From Gordonia alkaliphila (GTDB taxonomy: Bacteria > Actinomycetota > Actinomycetes > Mycobacteriales > Mycobacteriaceae), in assembly GCF_023017165.1 (NCBI RefSeq), contig NZ_JALKBW010000002.1, positions 124,001-188,000 on the forward strand: 64,000 nucleotides of DNA, written 5' to 3'. Below the pieces are notes generated by a model, which searched no databases, was not told the origin of the DNA, and worked only from the letters and a program-made list of their open reading frames with translations. Positions 16,213 through 24,936 of the stretch are shown here, piece by piece. Each line of letters opens with the position of its first letter. Positions within the stretch are counted from its first letter, which is position 1. Both the position numbers and the translations under genes were made by a program.

Positions 16213-16611
16213 ATGGAACTCAGTGACCTGACAATCGACCACATTGCCCACTCGGCGATCTGTGACCTCGTTGCCGAAGGGTGGGGTGGAGTGGGGGATT
16301 TCGGGGCCCTGCACGAACTCTGTGACGCCAACATGCTGGCGACCGATGTGGCCGACGTCTACTGCTCCTACACCGGCGTAGATGATCTGGTGGTGATGCC
16401 GCTGTGGCAGGAGGTTGTGCATCGGTGGCTGCAGCAGAACCGGGAACGTCTTGACGCGGGACTGCCCGCGCTAGAGACGCCGAAGCGGATACACCTGATC
16501 TGGCGCTCGGACTACGAACTCTTGCTGCGGCGGTGGGAGCAGGGGGACCGCAGATCGTCGCCTCGGGCTCCGCAGGCCTCTGACGTGGCCGAGATCCTGC
16601 TTGGGGACTAA
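16213..16611 (+). CDS. Hypothetical protein, probably leaderless
   Basis: The product has 132 residues. Features seen are LTIDHIAHSAICDLVAEGWG, an acidic middle and a basic Arg-rich C-terminal third. No recognised family. It is expressed from the element at 16184 without a ribosome site. Confidence 0.6.
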   Translation: MELSDLTIDHIAHSAICDLVAEGWGGVGDFGALHELCDANMLATDVADVYCSYTGVDDLVVMPLWQEVVHRWLQQNRERLDAGLPALETPKRIHLIWRSDYELLLRRWEQGDRRSSPRAPQASDVAEILLGD

Positions 16612-16758
16612 GCACCTGCTGCTGGGGCGAGGCGACCACCGCGCGGTGGATATCGAATCGACTCCACGCGAGTCCGGGTCTGCGTCTGCCGGCGGAGGTC
16701 CGGGCAAGGTCTGCGCGGTATTGCTCGGTGACCGTTCTCCGGATCGGACTAGGGCAAG

Positions 16759-17085
16759 ATGTCCGGCATGACGCGCGAAGTTCCCGAGCCCTGGTTCACT
16801 GCAATGGCGAAGCGGGGCCTCCTTGACCAGCGGACGGGAAGGCCGGCGGCCGCCGCGCTCGCACGCGAGGCTGGTGTGTCTCCGTCCACGGTCGCGCGAA
16901 TTTTGTTTGAGGAGCGCCCCGTGCGTGCGAATGTTCTCGCTGCGGTTGCTGCGGCTCTGGGCGAGTCTCCCGCTACGGTCTTTCGGTGGACTGGGGCGGA
17001 GGGGGCGCCGGAGGACGAGTCATTGGTGACGTCGCCTTGGACGCGGGTGAGTCCCCTGGAGTGGTGGGGTTTGGTGGCTCGCTGA
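16759..17085 (+). CDS. XRE-like helix-turn-helix regulator
   Basis: The product has 108 residues (an alternative ATG is at 16768). Residues 25-75 form a Cro/C1-type helix-turn-helix: AALAREAGVSPSTVARILFE then VRANVLAAVAAALGESPATV. The tail is short and Trp-rich. It is likely a small DNA-binding regulator; its target is unknown. It lies next to the IS256-family element. Confidence 0.75.
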   Translation: MSGMTREVPEPWFTAMAKRGLLDQRTGRPAAAALAREAGVSPSTVARILFEERPVRANVLAAVAAALGESPATVFRWTGAEGAPEDESLVTSPWTRVSPLEWWGLVAR

Positions 17086-17134
17086 GGGCGGTGGACACGC
17101 CGGAGAGCTTGGTGTCGCCGTTGGGGTGGGCCAT

Positions 17135-18474
17135 CGCGTGATGATCAGTGAGTTACCTCACAAGTGACTCAACTGAAAGGCAATCACGCGATGACCCACG
17201 ACCATTCTGCCCTGCTCGAGCAACTGACTGAACTCGGCACACTCCGATCCGACGAACTCGGTCTTGCCGGAGTGCTCCCGGAGATCCTGCGGGCCGGCTT
17301 GCAGGCCCTGATCGAGGCCGAGGCGACAGCGGCGATCGGCGCCGGCCGTTACGAGCGCTCGGCGGACCGAACGACGGTCCGCAACGGGCATCGACCCAAG
17401 ACGATCTCAACGCCGGCCGGTGATGTGCGGGTGAAGATTCCCAAGCTGCGGGCTGGGTCGTTCTTCCCGGTCCTGCTGGAACGACGCCGCCGGATCGACA
17501 AGGCCCTCTACGCGGTGATCATGGAGGCCTACGTGCAGGGTATCTCGACCCGCAGTGTCGACGATCTGGTGCGGGCCATGGGCGTGGACTCCGGGGTCTC
17601 CAAGAGTGAGGTATCCCGGATCTGTGCAGGTCTCGACGCTGAGATCGCCGAGTTCCGGGAGCGTTCACTGACCCACACCGAGTTCCCGTATGTGTTCTGC
17701 GACGCCACGTTCTGCAAGGTCCGTGTCGGCGCGCACGTGGTCTCCCAGGCGCTGATAGTGGCTACCGGTGTGTCGATCACCGGCACCCGCGAGGTCCTGG
17801 GTACCGCTGTCGGGCAGAGCGAATCGTACGAGTTCTGGCGCGAGTTCCTGGCAAGCTTGAAGGCCCGTGGGCTGCACGGGGTGCATCTGGTCATCTCTGA
17901 CGCCCATGCAGGATTGAAAACCGCTGTGGCACAACAGTTTACGGGTGCCACGTGGCAACGGTGCCGCGTCCATTTCATGAGGAACCTGCACGGAGCGGTC
18001 GCGGCGAAACAGCAGCCCGTCGTTACCGCCGGAGTGCGGACTATCTTCGCTCACACCGAAGCGAAAGATGTTGCCGCGCAATGGGATCAAGTCGCCAACA
18101 CCTTCGACGGGCCGTTCCCCAAGGCGGCAGCGATGATGCGGGACGCGAAAACCGACGTGCTGGCATTCTCAGCGTTCCCGAAGCCGCACTGGCAGAAAAT
18201 CTGGTCGAACAACCCGATCGAGCGCCTGAACAAGGAAATCAAACGACGCGCCGACGTCGTGGAGATCTTCCCGAACCCCGCCGCGTTCCTCCGACTCGCG
18301 ACCGCCGTCGTGATCGACGCACACGACGAATGGCAAGTCACCCGCAGATACATGTCCGAGGTCTCCATGGACGAGCTACGCGAGGTCCTCGCCGAGAAGG
18401 ACAAGGCCGCCGCACTCCTGGACGCGCAAGCCCAAATCGCATAGCGTTCACAACGACTCGTTGATCAGAACGCG
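17135..18474 (+). mobile_element. IS256-family insertion sequence
   Basis: About 1.34 kb with one transposase. Imperfect terminal repeats are visible: CGCGTGATGATCAGTGAGT (17135-17153) against the complement of 18456-18474 (CGCGTTCTGATCAACGAGT), 15 of 19 matching. The outermost bases are not certain, and I could not identify a target duplication. Confidence 0.8.
17191..18444 (+). CDS. IS256/mutator-family transposase, intact
   Basis: The ATG at 17191 follows TGAAAGGCAATCACGCG; the frame opens at a GTG at 17164. The product has 417 residues, the family's usual size. Seen are the zinc/N-terminal region GRYERSADRTTVRNGHRPKT, the DDE-fold residues in FPYVFCDATFCKVRV and LVISDAHAGLKTAV, the family signature CRVHFMRNL, and WSNNPIERLNKEIKRR near the C-terminus with the Glu. 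It appears complete and potentially active. Confidence 0.95.
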   Translation: MTHDHSALLEQLTELGTLRSDELGLAGVLPEILRAGLQALIEAEATAAIGAGRYERSADRTTVRNGHRPKTISTPAGDVRVKIPKLRAGSFFPVLLERRRRIDKALYAVIMEAYVQGISTRSVDDLVRAMGVDSGVSKSEVSRICAGLDAEIAEFRERSLTHTEFPYVFCDATFCKVRVGAHVVSQALIVATGVSITGTREVLGTAVGQSESYEFWREFLASLKARGLHGVHLVISDAHAGLKTAVAQQFTGATWQRCRVHFMRNLHGAVAAKQQPVVTAGVRTIFAHTEAKDVAAQWDQVANTFDGPFPKAAAMMRDAKTDVLAFSAFPKPHWQKIWSNNPIERLNKEIKRRADVVEIFPNPAAFLRLATAVVIDAHDEWQVTRRYMSEVSMDELREVLAEKDKAAALLDAQAQIA

Positions 18475-18869
18475 TGACTCTACGCCCGATCCGAAGTCCA
18501 CCACCCCAAGGGGCACTATCTTGGACGCCGCCGGCGGAGGCGAAGTTTCTTACCGCTCGGGAGCGGAGGGCTGTCGACGAGATGATCACCTGTCTGGTCG
18601 CTGGCCGTCGATCCGCGGGCAAGTCTTCATAGCCTCGGCCCTGCAACAGCAGAATTCCCTCCTTCGGACTATTTCGCTCATCCCGCAGAGGACTCGGGGG
18701 TCTGTTGCGTGTGGTCTCTCGCCGGTGCCCAAGCCGGGTGGCCGGGCCCCGGGCTTTCTATGAGCGGGCCGCGCGGCGGCTCTCCGGCGAGCGAAGGCCG
18801 CCGATTCTGGCTAAAGAAGAATCAGGTGACTGATAAAGGAGGGTAGATCTCGGCGGGCCGCGGAGACCC
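18475..18869. other. Intergenic tract without a supportable gene
   Basis: Reading frames here are short and of poor composition. A GC-rich imperfect hairpin (AAGCCGGGTGG to CCCCGGGCTT, 18729-18757, followed by TCT) may be a terminator. TAAAGGAGGG at 18836-18845 looks like an orphaned ribosome site. Confidence 0.4.
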
Positions 18870-18918
18870 TGTGCCCGGCAACAGGGGGTGACAACAGGGG
18901 TTGACAACAGGGGTTGAA
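18870..18918. repeat. Tandem GACAACAGGGG repeats
   Basis: Three to four direct copies of a 13-14 base unit, GGCAACAGGGGG then TGACAACAGGGGT (twice), end at the -35 box of the following gene. They could be operator half-sites or iterons; the array is short. Confidence 0.6.
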
Positions 18919-18929
18919 CGGATTAGAAA
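18901..18929 (+). promoter_or_regulatory. Consensus-like promoter TTGACA-17-TAGAAA
   Basis: TTGACA (18901-18906), a 17-base spacer and TAGAAA (18924-18929) precede the gene starting at 18968. The -35 lies inside the repeat unit, so a protein bound to the repeats would block or modulate RNA polymerase. Confidence 0.65.
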
Positions 18930-18967
18930 TGGGGTATCACCACCCCACCACACCGGAGGTCCCCGAC

Positions 18968-20260
18968 ATGTCTGACCACGGACTCGAATCTCTTCCTGAA
19001 GCCGAGAACACCTCTGACGACGATGATCGATCGATCGTGCGGATCGCCACCCACCTCCGGCCGAAAGCCGACGCGCTGATTGCCCGCGCCAACCGGCGCC
19101 TGGAAAAGGCTGGCGTCGAAGAACGCTTCTCGCTCGAAAACCTCGACACCGAGGTCGTGGGCGTCGTCAACGAGTCCGGCGTCAAGGTGTTCATCGAGGT
19201 AAGCACCGTCCGCCTGTCCTCCCCGCGGATCGCCGCCGAGGGATGGGAATTCGTCGCCAAAGCCGAGTGGGACGCGCCGGCACAAGCGGTGCTCATGCGC
19301 ACCAACCCCAGTGCAGAACACGTCGACGATCTGCCCATCCCCGAAGACCTGCGCTGCGATCACTGCGGCAGTGTGCGCACGCGCCGCAAGGCGTACCTGA
19401 TCCGCCACACCAGCGGCGAAATCAAGGTCATCGGCGCCAACTGCGTGGCCCCGTTCCTCGGGTTGTCGGTGTTGGCCCTCTGGTGGCTCGACGGCAGCCA
19501 CGACCTGGGTACCGCGCTCGGCGAACTCGGCCACGAACGTGCCCCTCTCCTGGTCGACCGGGACCAGGTGCTGGCATTGGCGTGGGTGCTGACCAACGAG
19601 GGCAAGGACTACAAGCCGTCGTCGTTCGAGGAGTCCACCCGTGGGCAGGTCGCCAACGTCCTGTGGCCCGATGCGAAGGAGAAGCCGGCAGATAAGGCCT
19701 GGCGCGTCCAGACCGAGAATGCCGCCGCCGAGGTCGCTGCGGAAACCATCGAGGCGCTCCGGGCCGCAGCCACCCAGCTCGACCCGACCTCCTCCTACGG
19801 ACACACCCTGCAAGCGATCACCGCAAGCGAGTGGGTGTCAGCCAAGAACCTGGGCTACTTGGTAAGCCTGGTCTCGGTGTACCGCCGCCAGATCGAGCAG
19901 GACGCCCCCGCGCGAGCCAAGGCCGAGAAGGCACCTACGGTGACCGGACCGTACGCCCCCGAGGGCACCAAGATCCAGGGCGTTGCCGCAGTCGTCACCA
20001 CCCGAACCAGCTTCACCTCGGATATCGAGGTGCGCGGCTCCTGGATCCAGCAGACCCGCGCCGTCGTGGTGCTGCGAGTGATCGAAACCGGACATCTGCT
20101 GAAATGGATCTCGAGTTCGGACGCCGCATTCGAGTTGGGCAAACACGACGAAGTCGTGATCGAGAGGGCCACGGTGAAGGAACTGCAGGTATGGCGGGAC
20201 GAGGAATCCACCCGGATCGTGCGCCCGAAGATCACGATCACGAAGGCCGCGGACGAATGA
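18968..20260 (+). CDS. Zinc-ribbon hypothetical protein
   Basis: The ATG at 18968 follows CCGGAGGTCCCCGAC; an in-frame TTG at 18914 overlaps the promoter and is unlikely. The product has 430 residues. Around residues 120-160 a zinc-binding pattern is seen: CDHCGSVRTRRKAYLIRH then GANCVAPFLG. A Lys/Glu helical middle and a beta-rich C-terminal domain (SFTSDIEVRGSWIQQTRAVV) follow. Proteins with this Cys arrangement occur on phages and plasmids, with unknown function. The next gene overlaps its stop (ATGA). Confidence 0.7.
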   Translation: MSDHGLESLPEAENTSDDDDRSIVRIATHLRPKADALIARANRRLEKAGVEERFSLENLDTEVVGVVNESGVKVFIEVSTVRLSSPRIAAEGWEFVAKAEWDAPAQAVLMRTNPSAEHVDDLPIPEDLRCDHCGSVRTRRKAYLIRHTSGEIKVIGANCVAPFLGLSVLALWWLDGSHDLGTALGELGHERAPLLVDRDQVLALAWVLTNEGKDYKPSSFEESTRGQVANVLWPDAKEKPADKAWRVQTENAAAEVAAETIEALRAAATQLDPTSSYGHTLQAITASEWVSAKNLGYLVSLVSVYRRQIEQDAPARAKAEKAPTVTGPYAPEGTKIQGVAAVVTTRTSFTSDIEVRGSWIQQTRAVVVLRVIETGHLLKWISSSDAAFELGKHDEVVIERATVKELQVWRDEESTRIVRPKITITKAADE

Positions 20261-20652
20261 GTCGTGAACAGCAACAGCGCGGCGCCGACCATGCAAGCGT
20301 GGTCGGGGGCGAAGTCGTCGGGCCGCCGACCGCCGCCGCGGCAGACCTGCTGAGGCGGGCGCTCGCGCAACTGGAATCGGGGAATCACACCGATACCGAG
20401 GAGACGATCGGCGACGATGCGATGGCGCGCATCGCCGAGCTGACTGAAATCATCAGACAGATCACGGCCGCCAACACAACCCTGCTCCGTGCGCGAGAGC
20501 AGCTCATGCTCGGCCAGCTCGCGCAAGGGCAGTCGCCCCGCGTGATCGCCAATTCCGCCGACATGTCGGTCTCCCGGCTGTACGCGTTGCGCAGCCGCCG
20601 CCAGAACGATGCCACGTCCAACGAAAGCGGCAACCCCGCCGACGATCGGTGA
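20257..20652 (+). CDS. Small protein with C-terminal helix-turn-helix-like end
   Basis: The ATG at 20257 overlaps the previous stop (ATGA), so translation is coupled. The product has 131 residues: a helical middle (MARIAELTEIIRQITAANTT), then QGQSPRVIANSADMSVSRLY, which resembles a helix-turn-helix for DNA binding. Function unknown; it may regulate its own operon or act with the zinc protein. Confidence 0.65.
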   Translation: MSREQQQRGADHASVVGGEVVGPPTAAAADLLRRALAQLESGNHTDTEETIGDDAMARIAELTEIIRQITAANTTLLRAREQLMLGQLAQGQSPRVIANSADMSVSRLYALRSRRQNDATSNESGNPADDR

Positions 20653-20684
20653 AGTCGAAGCCGTCCCGGGGCTGCGGCGAGGCC

Positions 20685-20707
20685 CTGTCCGGGAGGCGTG
20701 CCAGGAT
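20685..20707 (+). promoter_or_regulatory. Shared promoter-like element
   Basis: CTGTCCGGGAG, six bases, CAGGAT. It lies 61 bases upstream of the GTG at 20769. Confidence 0.55.
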
Positions 20708-20768
20708 CTCCCCGGAAGGTAGGGGACAGCAGGCCCCCTCGCGGAATCGAAGTAAGGGGAGGCAGCAG

Positions 20769-21188
20769 GTGGAGTGTTCGGTATCGGTTCTCGACACCGT
20801 CGCCGCCAGCGGGTACTTGGCGGATTCGGGCAAGGTGGTCATGCGCGGGTCAGTACGTCAAGAGTTCGCCTCGTGGGTTGTAGCCGGGCTGAAAAATGAC
20901 CTACTCGACGGAGTGACGCTCCGGGGGCTCGTCTGCGACTGGGGATCCTGCGCAACGATGTGGACCGAGTCCGCGCAGAAGAAGCTGATCGCAGACAACC
21001 AGGACACCTGCTTCCATCCCCTCGACCTCGGATTGGAAGGGGCGTTCAGCCTGGCGCGCTACCAAGACCGTGTGCGGGCGGCGATTGTAGATGCGCCGAT
21101 CGACGCGCTCGTAGCCTCCGTCCGCCAGTACCTCGCCGACAACTGCGGGGTCGATCCGTTCCTGGAAGAGATCGAGTGGACGCGATGA
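20769..21188 (+). CDS. Hypothetical protein
   Basis: The GTG at 20769 follows AGGGGAGGCAGCAG; the frame opens further upstream, but that part covers the promoter. The product has 139 residues with three Cys (ECSVSVL, VCDWGSCATMW). The C-terminal part is helical and ends in FLEEIEWTR. No family is recognised. Confidence 0.6.
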   Translation: MECSVSVLDTVAASGYLADSGKVVMRGSVRQEFASWVVAGLKNDLLDGVTLRGLVCDWGSCATMWTESAQKKLIADNQDTCFHPLDLGLEGAFSLARYQDRVRAAIVDAPIDALVASVRQYLADNCGVDPFLEEIEWTR

Positions 21189-21315
21189 GGCAGCCATCAG
21201 CCGAGTCCGGCCGGCGACCGCGCGGTCGCTCTCAGCGTGTAGAGGTCGGGACGGATCGGAGCGCTCATGATCGCCGAGGGCAGTTGCCCGGGCCGGTGCC
21301 GGCGGGAGGGCGCTG

Positions 21316-22035
21316 GTGAGGATTGAGTATTGGCAACTCGCAATGGGGATCGTGCTGACCGCCATCCAGATCCTGTTGCTCATTCCCCTTGGGCGGAGCG
21401 TGTGGCGAACCCGCGACATGACGGGCATCTCGCCAGCGGGCGAGGGAATGTGGGTGCTCATGGGCGTGGGCTGGCTGGTCTACGGCCAGCAGAGCGGGTC
21501 ACTCGTGCTCATGGTCTCGGGCTCAGTCGCCGCCGCGGGATCGGTGATCATGCTGTCCGGGGGATGGCCATCGCTGTCCGTCCGCGGCCGGCGGTCTGCA
21601 CTGCTGAGCGGGCTGGCCACTTTCGTGCTTGTGGGCATTCCCCTCGCGGGCTGGGGTCTGCTGGGGCTCACCTGGTCGTTGGCCGTGCTCGGCGCGGTCC
21701 AATTTCTGCCCCAATGCTGGTCAGTATGGCGCGCGTGGCGGCACGACCTGCCCTCTTCTGGCGCCGATCCTGCCACCGCGCTGTGGCGGATGGCGTACGT
21801 CTGCGGGTGGGCGGTGTACGCGGCCGGCTGGTTCCTTTTCGGGTACGCCCGCATGGACGTGCCGCTGCTGGTCTGGGGACTGTCGGGGCGGTGGCGTGGG
21901 GCCACCGCGCTCCAGCTGCGCGCCGTGGCGTGTTGGCGACATCCGGTACCCGATCCGCGCACGCCCCACACGCGCCGAGGAACACACCCGCCTCCCCACA
22001 CCCCTCGACGCCGACGTCGACGACAATCGCCGTGA
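21316..22035 (+). CDS. PQ-loop/SWEET-like membrane protein
   Basis: The product has 239 residues from a GTG preceded by GGGAGGGCGCTG. About six to seven hydrophobic segments fill residues 5-190. The second half contains VQFLPQCWSVWRAWR, a Pro-Gln motif like those of PQ-loop transporters, and the first half has a Leu-Ile-Pro counterpart (LLLIPLGRSVWRTRD). The last 40 residues are Arg/Pro/His-rich and may reflect a late frameshift. It may transport a small solute; the substrate is unknown. Confidence 0.65.
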   Translation: MRIEYWQLAMGIVLTAIQILLLIPLGRSVWRTRDMTGISPAGEGMWVLMGVGWLVYGQQSGSLVLMVSGSVAAAGSVIMLSGGWPSLSVRGRRSALLSGLATFVLVGIPLAGWGLLGLTWSLAVLGAVQFLPQCWSVWRAWRHDLPSSGADPATALWRMAYVCGWAVYAAGWFLFGYARMDVPLLVWGLSGRWRGATALQLRAVACWRHPVPDPRTPHTRRGTHPPPHTPRRRRRRQSP

Positions 22036-22110
22036 ACTCCCGATAGCCGATAGAGGTCGAGCTACCGAGAAGACAAGAACATCCGACACCACGACAACTT
22101 GGAGGACACC

Positions 22111-22389
22111 ATGAGTTTCAACAACATCACCGAGATCCGAGAAGCCAACGCCGCAGCTGGGCACTACTGGTTCAACGAATCGTGCCGCGCCGAAACCAAG
22201 ATCCTCGGCGGCCGATACTGGGTCGAATCCCGGCCGCGCGAACGCGTTCCCTCAGACCATCCCGAGGGTGCCCGCTGGTACGCCGCTGTCAAAGCCAACG
22301 ACGACGGCACCGTGGAATGGTTCGACACCAACCACACTCGAATGGAGTCATTCGAAGCAGCCCGAGAACTGCTCAACAGCGTTCTCTGA
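22111..22389 (+). CDS. Small hypothetical protein
   Basis: The ATG at 22111 is preceded by GGAGGACACC. The product has 92 residues with NAAAGHYWFNESCRAETKIL and HPEGARWYAAVKANDDGTVE. This is a compact alpha/beta fold of unknown function, typical of actinobacterial phages and plasmids. Confidence 0.65.
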   Translation: MSFNNITEIREANAAAGHYWFNESCRAETKILGGRYWVESRPRERVPSDHPEGARWYAAVKANDDGTVEWFDTNHTRMESFEAARELLNSVL

Positions 22390-22463
22390 ATCGCTGTATC
22401 GCCCCGAGGGGGTACAGCGTCACACGGTGCCCCTGGCATTCTCGACGGATAAGGAACTCCAGA

Positions 22464-22829
22464 ATGGAACTGCAGAACATCGCTGATTGCGAGGGAGTGT
22501 TCGCGAACGGCTACACCTCGGAGATGATCAACGAAACCGCCCGTGACCTCGCTGCCGCGACCGGCACCGAAATGATCTGTGTGTGGGCGTACATCGACGA
22601 CTTCGGGTACGGCGGGGACTCCCAGATCTACACCGTCCGCGACGGAGTGGTCCACGAGATCGGCGGAACTCTCCAGGACTGGCTCCACTACAACGCCGAC
22701 GGCGGCGATCTGCGTGTGCAACTGTCCCCGCCCGACACCTGGGTGGGCGTCGTCGCCACGGAGCCCCAGGGATGGTCTGAGCTCAGCGGAGACGGCCACA
22801 GCAACTACGCGCTCGAAACCCGAAACTAG
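22464..22829 (+). CDS. Small acidic hypothetical protein
   Basis: The ATG at 22464 follows AAGGAACTCCAGA. The product has 121 residues, acidic, with a middle block CVWAYIDDFGYGGDSQIYTV. No family is recognised. It is 74 bases after the preceding small gene, in the same direction. Confidence 0.6.
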   Translation: MELQNIADCEGVFANGYTSEMINETARDLAAATGTEMICVWAYIDDFGYGGDSQIYTVRDGVVHEIGGTLQDWLHYNADGGDLRVQLSPPDTWVGVVATEPQGWSELSGDGHSNYALETRN

Positions 22830-22904
22830 GGGCTCGCGACGCTAGCGACCGTGCCGGAAGACGACAGGATATTCGGGCCAGCCCGCGCGAGATCCGCAAG
22901 GAGG

Positions 22905-22927
22905 CTGTCCGGGACCGCTGCTAGCGT
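22905..22927 (+). promoter_or_regulatory. Shared promoter-like element
   Basis: CTGTCCGGGAC, six bases, TAGCGT. It lies 51 bases upstream of the GTG at 22979 and probably drives the small-gene string 22979-24390. Confidence 0.6.
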
Positions 22928-22978
22928 CCGACACTGTTCGACCGATCCCGGTCTGAACAGGATCGAAAGGGTGCCCTG

Positions 22979-23302
22979 GTGAGTGACTCGTGGCAGGCGG
23001 AATTCTGGCCGCAGGCATGGCAGAACAACAACGCGATCGACGTCGACCCCGAAGGGCCGACGCAGTGGCCGATCTCCGCCGGCGACGCGCGAGACTGGCT
23101 CCCCGAGGCCTGCTCGTCCAGCCCCGACCTCGACGACCTACGGCAGCACCCCGACGCCCCGCAGTGGGTGAAGGACTGGCGCGGCCCGTTCTACATCACT
23201 CTGACCGCCCCCGACGGCACCACCGTCGACACCAGCTACGACATCGCCGCCGCGATGAGCGAGCCGACGGAATCCGCCGTGACCATCCCGCGCGGCCGGT
23301 AG
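22979..23302 (+). CDS. Small hypothetical protein, repeat-module gene 1
   Basis: The product has 107 residues from a GTG after GAAAGGGTGCCCTG. It is Trp- and Asp-rich (MSDSWQAEFWPQAWQNNNAI), with a C-terminal half PQWVKDWRGPFYITLTAPDG. The C-terminal half is duplicated as a fragment at 30349-30487. Function unknown. Confidence 0.65.
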   Translation: MSDSWQAEFWPQAWQNNNAIDVDPEGPTQWPISAGDARDWLPEACSSSPDLDDLRQHPDAPQWVKDWRGPFYITLTAPDGTTVDTSYDIAAAMSEPTESAVTIPRGR

Positions 23303-23863
23303 CAGAAGGAACCCATCATGGCCGAGAGCAGCACCTTGTTCGAATACTCCTGGGCAGGGGCGGGCCGCGATGAACGCTTCCTCTTCTACGTCCAGGTCAG
23401 CCGAGATGAACTGGTCGCCCGCATCCGCGCCGCACGGGAACGGGACGTCGACGTAATCGACTTCGACGACTTGGCCGCGGACCTCGCCGACCAGGGAATC
23501 ACGATCGTTCGGCACTTCGAGCCTGAACCAGTCTGCATCTACGAGTCCGAAACCGCACCGAGCTGACCGCCCGGGCCGAAGTCGAACGACCCCCCCGCCA
23601 CACAGCCGACGGATCGACGACTCACCCGCGTTGCCAAGCCACACACACAGAGAGAGGAACCCGATGATCAACATCGCTACCCCCAGCTACTGGAACAACG
23701 ACCTGCAGGCCATCGCTGACGCCGCGGAGGAAACCGGCCACGTCATCACCGAACTCACCGACCGGCACCTGTACCTGAGCAACGGCCAAACATCGATCAG
23801 CGTGTTTCACAACGCCGGCAACAAGCTGGAGATGTTCGACAGCCCCACCACCGCCGCGGAGTG
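23162..23863 (+). repeat. Repeat module, copy A left part
   Basis: This segment is repeated with high identity at 30349-30972. It covers the second half of module gene 1, all of gene 2 and the N-module of gene 3. The following stretch 23857-24508 is repeated instead at 62281-62929, so copy A is the complete parent-like arrangement. Confidence 0.75.
23318..23566 (+). CDS. Small hypothetical protein, repeat-module gene 2
   Basis: The product has 82 residues, beginning MAESSTLFEYSWAGAGRDER, with AGAAGGAACCCATC upstream. It is acidic and alpha/beta in pattern. A close copy lies at 30503-30751. The two share start context and neighbours, so the whole segment was duplicated. Confidence 0.7.
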   Translation: MAESSTLFEYSWAGAGRDERFLFYVQVSRDELVARIRAARERDVDVIDFDDLAADLADQGITIVRHFEPEPVCIYESETAPS

Positions 23864-24002
23864 GCAGACCCTGAGCAGCTACTTCGGATTGCGAGGGCAC
23901 GGAAAGATCTGCGAGTGGGTGAGCCGACATTCCACCGACGCCGGCCGTTACGACGCCTACCACTCGGAACAAGCACTCGATCGGCTGCAGCGCATCGGAT
24001 AG
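23664..24002 (+). CDS. Small hypothetical protein, repeat-module gene 3 (two-part)
   Basis: The ATG at 23664 follows GAGAGGAACCCG. The product has 112 residues in two modules joined at AEW near residue 67. The N-module (MINIATPSYWNNDLQAIADA) is shared with 30778-31023. The C-module (LRGHGKICEWVSRHSTDAGR) is shared with 62162-62428. This gene has both modules, each relative only one, so the boundary is a recombination point. Confidence 0.7.
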   Translation: MINIATPSYWNNDLQAIADAAEETGHVITELTDRHLYLSNGQTSISVFHNAGNKLEMFDSPTTAAEWQTLSSYFGLRGHGKICEWVSRHSTDAGRYDAYHSEQALDRLQRIG

Positions 24003-24123
24003 TGCGTCCCCGCCCCGCAGCGACTCGCCGCCGCAGTCAGAGGCACCCCACGGTGGCGCTATACGAAACAATCCGCACCCCGCACCTGCCCTGCACACGG
24101 GCTGCCAGTAGGAGCACCAAACG

Positions 24124-24390
24124 ATGAGTGAACAACCGCAGCTGTACTCCGCCGATATCGTCGTCGCAGCAACCGCGTACGTCAAGGCGCGCAGCGAAAG
24201 CGAAGCTCGGCAGATTCTTGTCGACGCCACGAAGGACTACACCGTCATCAACGCAGAAGGCGCCGATTGCGAAGAGATACCGATCACCGGCAGCCAATTC
24301 GACGACCCCGATCTGCCCGTCGTGTCCATGTCTCCGATCATGACGGTCCAGGGCACGACCCTGAAAACGCCGGTCGAACTCTGCAACTAG
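24124..24390 (+). CDS. Small hypothetical protein, repeat-module gene 4
   Basis: The product has 88 residues, beginning MSEQPQLYSADIVVAATAYV, with TAGGAGCACCAAACG upstream. A nearly identical copy lies at 62542-62808. It has a beta-alpha-beta pattern (VVAATAYVKARSESEARQIL resembles a small ferredoxin-like fold). Function unknown. Confidence 0.7.
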   Translation: MSEQPQLYSADIVVAATAYVKARSESEARQILVDATKDYTVINAEGADCEEIPITGSQFDDPDLPVVSMSPIMTVQGTTLKTPVELCN

Positions 24391-24468
24391 CTAGTGAGCG
24401 CCGACCAGTCAACGAATAGCAAGGTAGCGGCAGTGTCGGTCCCTTTCGATAACTCGTAGGAGGAATTA

Positions 24469-24508
24469 ATGGCGAAGCCGCAGAGCGGTGCGATGTGGCT
24501 GGTTTACG
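24469..24508 (+). pseudogene. 5' part of MWLVYVD-family gene, interrupted by transposon
   Basis: It starts after GTAGGAGGAATTA and encodes 13 residues, MAKPQSGAMWLVY, before the transposon at 24509. The remaining part is at 29348-29435. Joined at the target duplication, they read a 39-residue protein matching the starts of the intact genes at 62888 and 63382. Confidence 0.85.
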
Positions 24509-24720
24509 GGCTCATCCCAATCAAGGGTGTAGTCGGGCCTTGGCCTTCGGACGTGGGCAGTCTCCTGGCGATGTGCTTGGTGAGAATGCGAGACCCGAGC
24601 GCGCTCGCGCGGAGGTGCTCGAGCCGACCACTGATCGCCTTTGACGACCCGTTCGACGTGCCGCGGCGCGCGGTGACGCGGCCGCTCAGACGACTCGTGG
24701 GCCAAGCCCATCGGGTCGCG
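24509..24720 (-). pseudogene. Decayed ISL3 transposase 3' fragment at the transposon's left end
   Basis: On the minus strand, AISGRLEHLRASALGSRILT parallels the C-terminus of the intact copy (AINGRLEHLRGSALGFRNLT). Frames are broken and only about the last 60 codons remain. It supplies the left terminal repeat. Confidence 0.8.
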
Positions 24721-24915
24721 GTGTTGCGCAGGGCACCCTCAGCCATACCGGCGGGACCAGTGGTTGCGGGCGCGGGGTTCGGCAATGTTAGACGAGGACT
24801 GCGTGGTCGAGTTCGAGGTGCCAGCCAGTCGAACAGCTGGGCCCCGTCCGTCGCCTAACGTGGCAGCAGATCGGCTGCAGGAAGACATACCGGCGGCATG
24901 CGGTACACTTTCTCC

Positions 24916-24936
24916 ATGCATCTGTACTTCCTGTGA
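24916..24936 (+). CDS. Candidate leader peptide MHLYFL upstream of ABC-F
   Basis: A six-codon ORF, ATG to TGA, lies 137 bases upstream of the ABC-F start. A -10-like TACACT (24904-24909) ends six bases before the ATG, so it could be leaderless. Short leader ORFs that stall antibiotic-bound ribosomes control many ABC-F and erm genes; that role here is inferred. Confidence 0.4.
   Translation: MHLYFL

Noticed and set aside
21316..22035. Frameshift in the PQ-loop-like protein near 21890
   Set aside because: An alternative frame looks slightly membrane-like, but no single indel gives a clearly better C-terminus.
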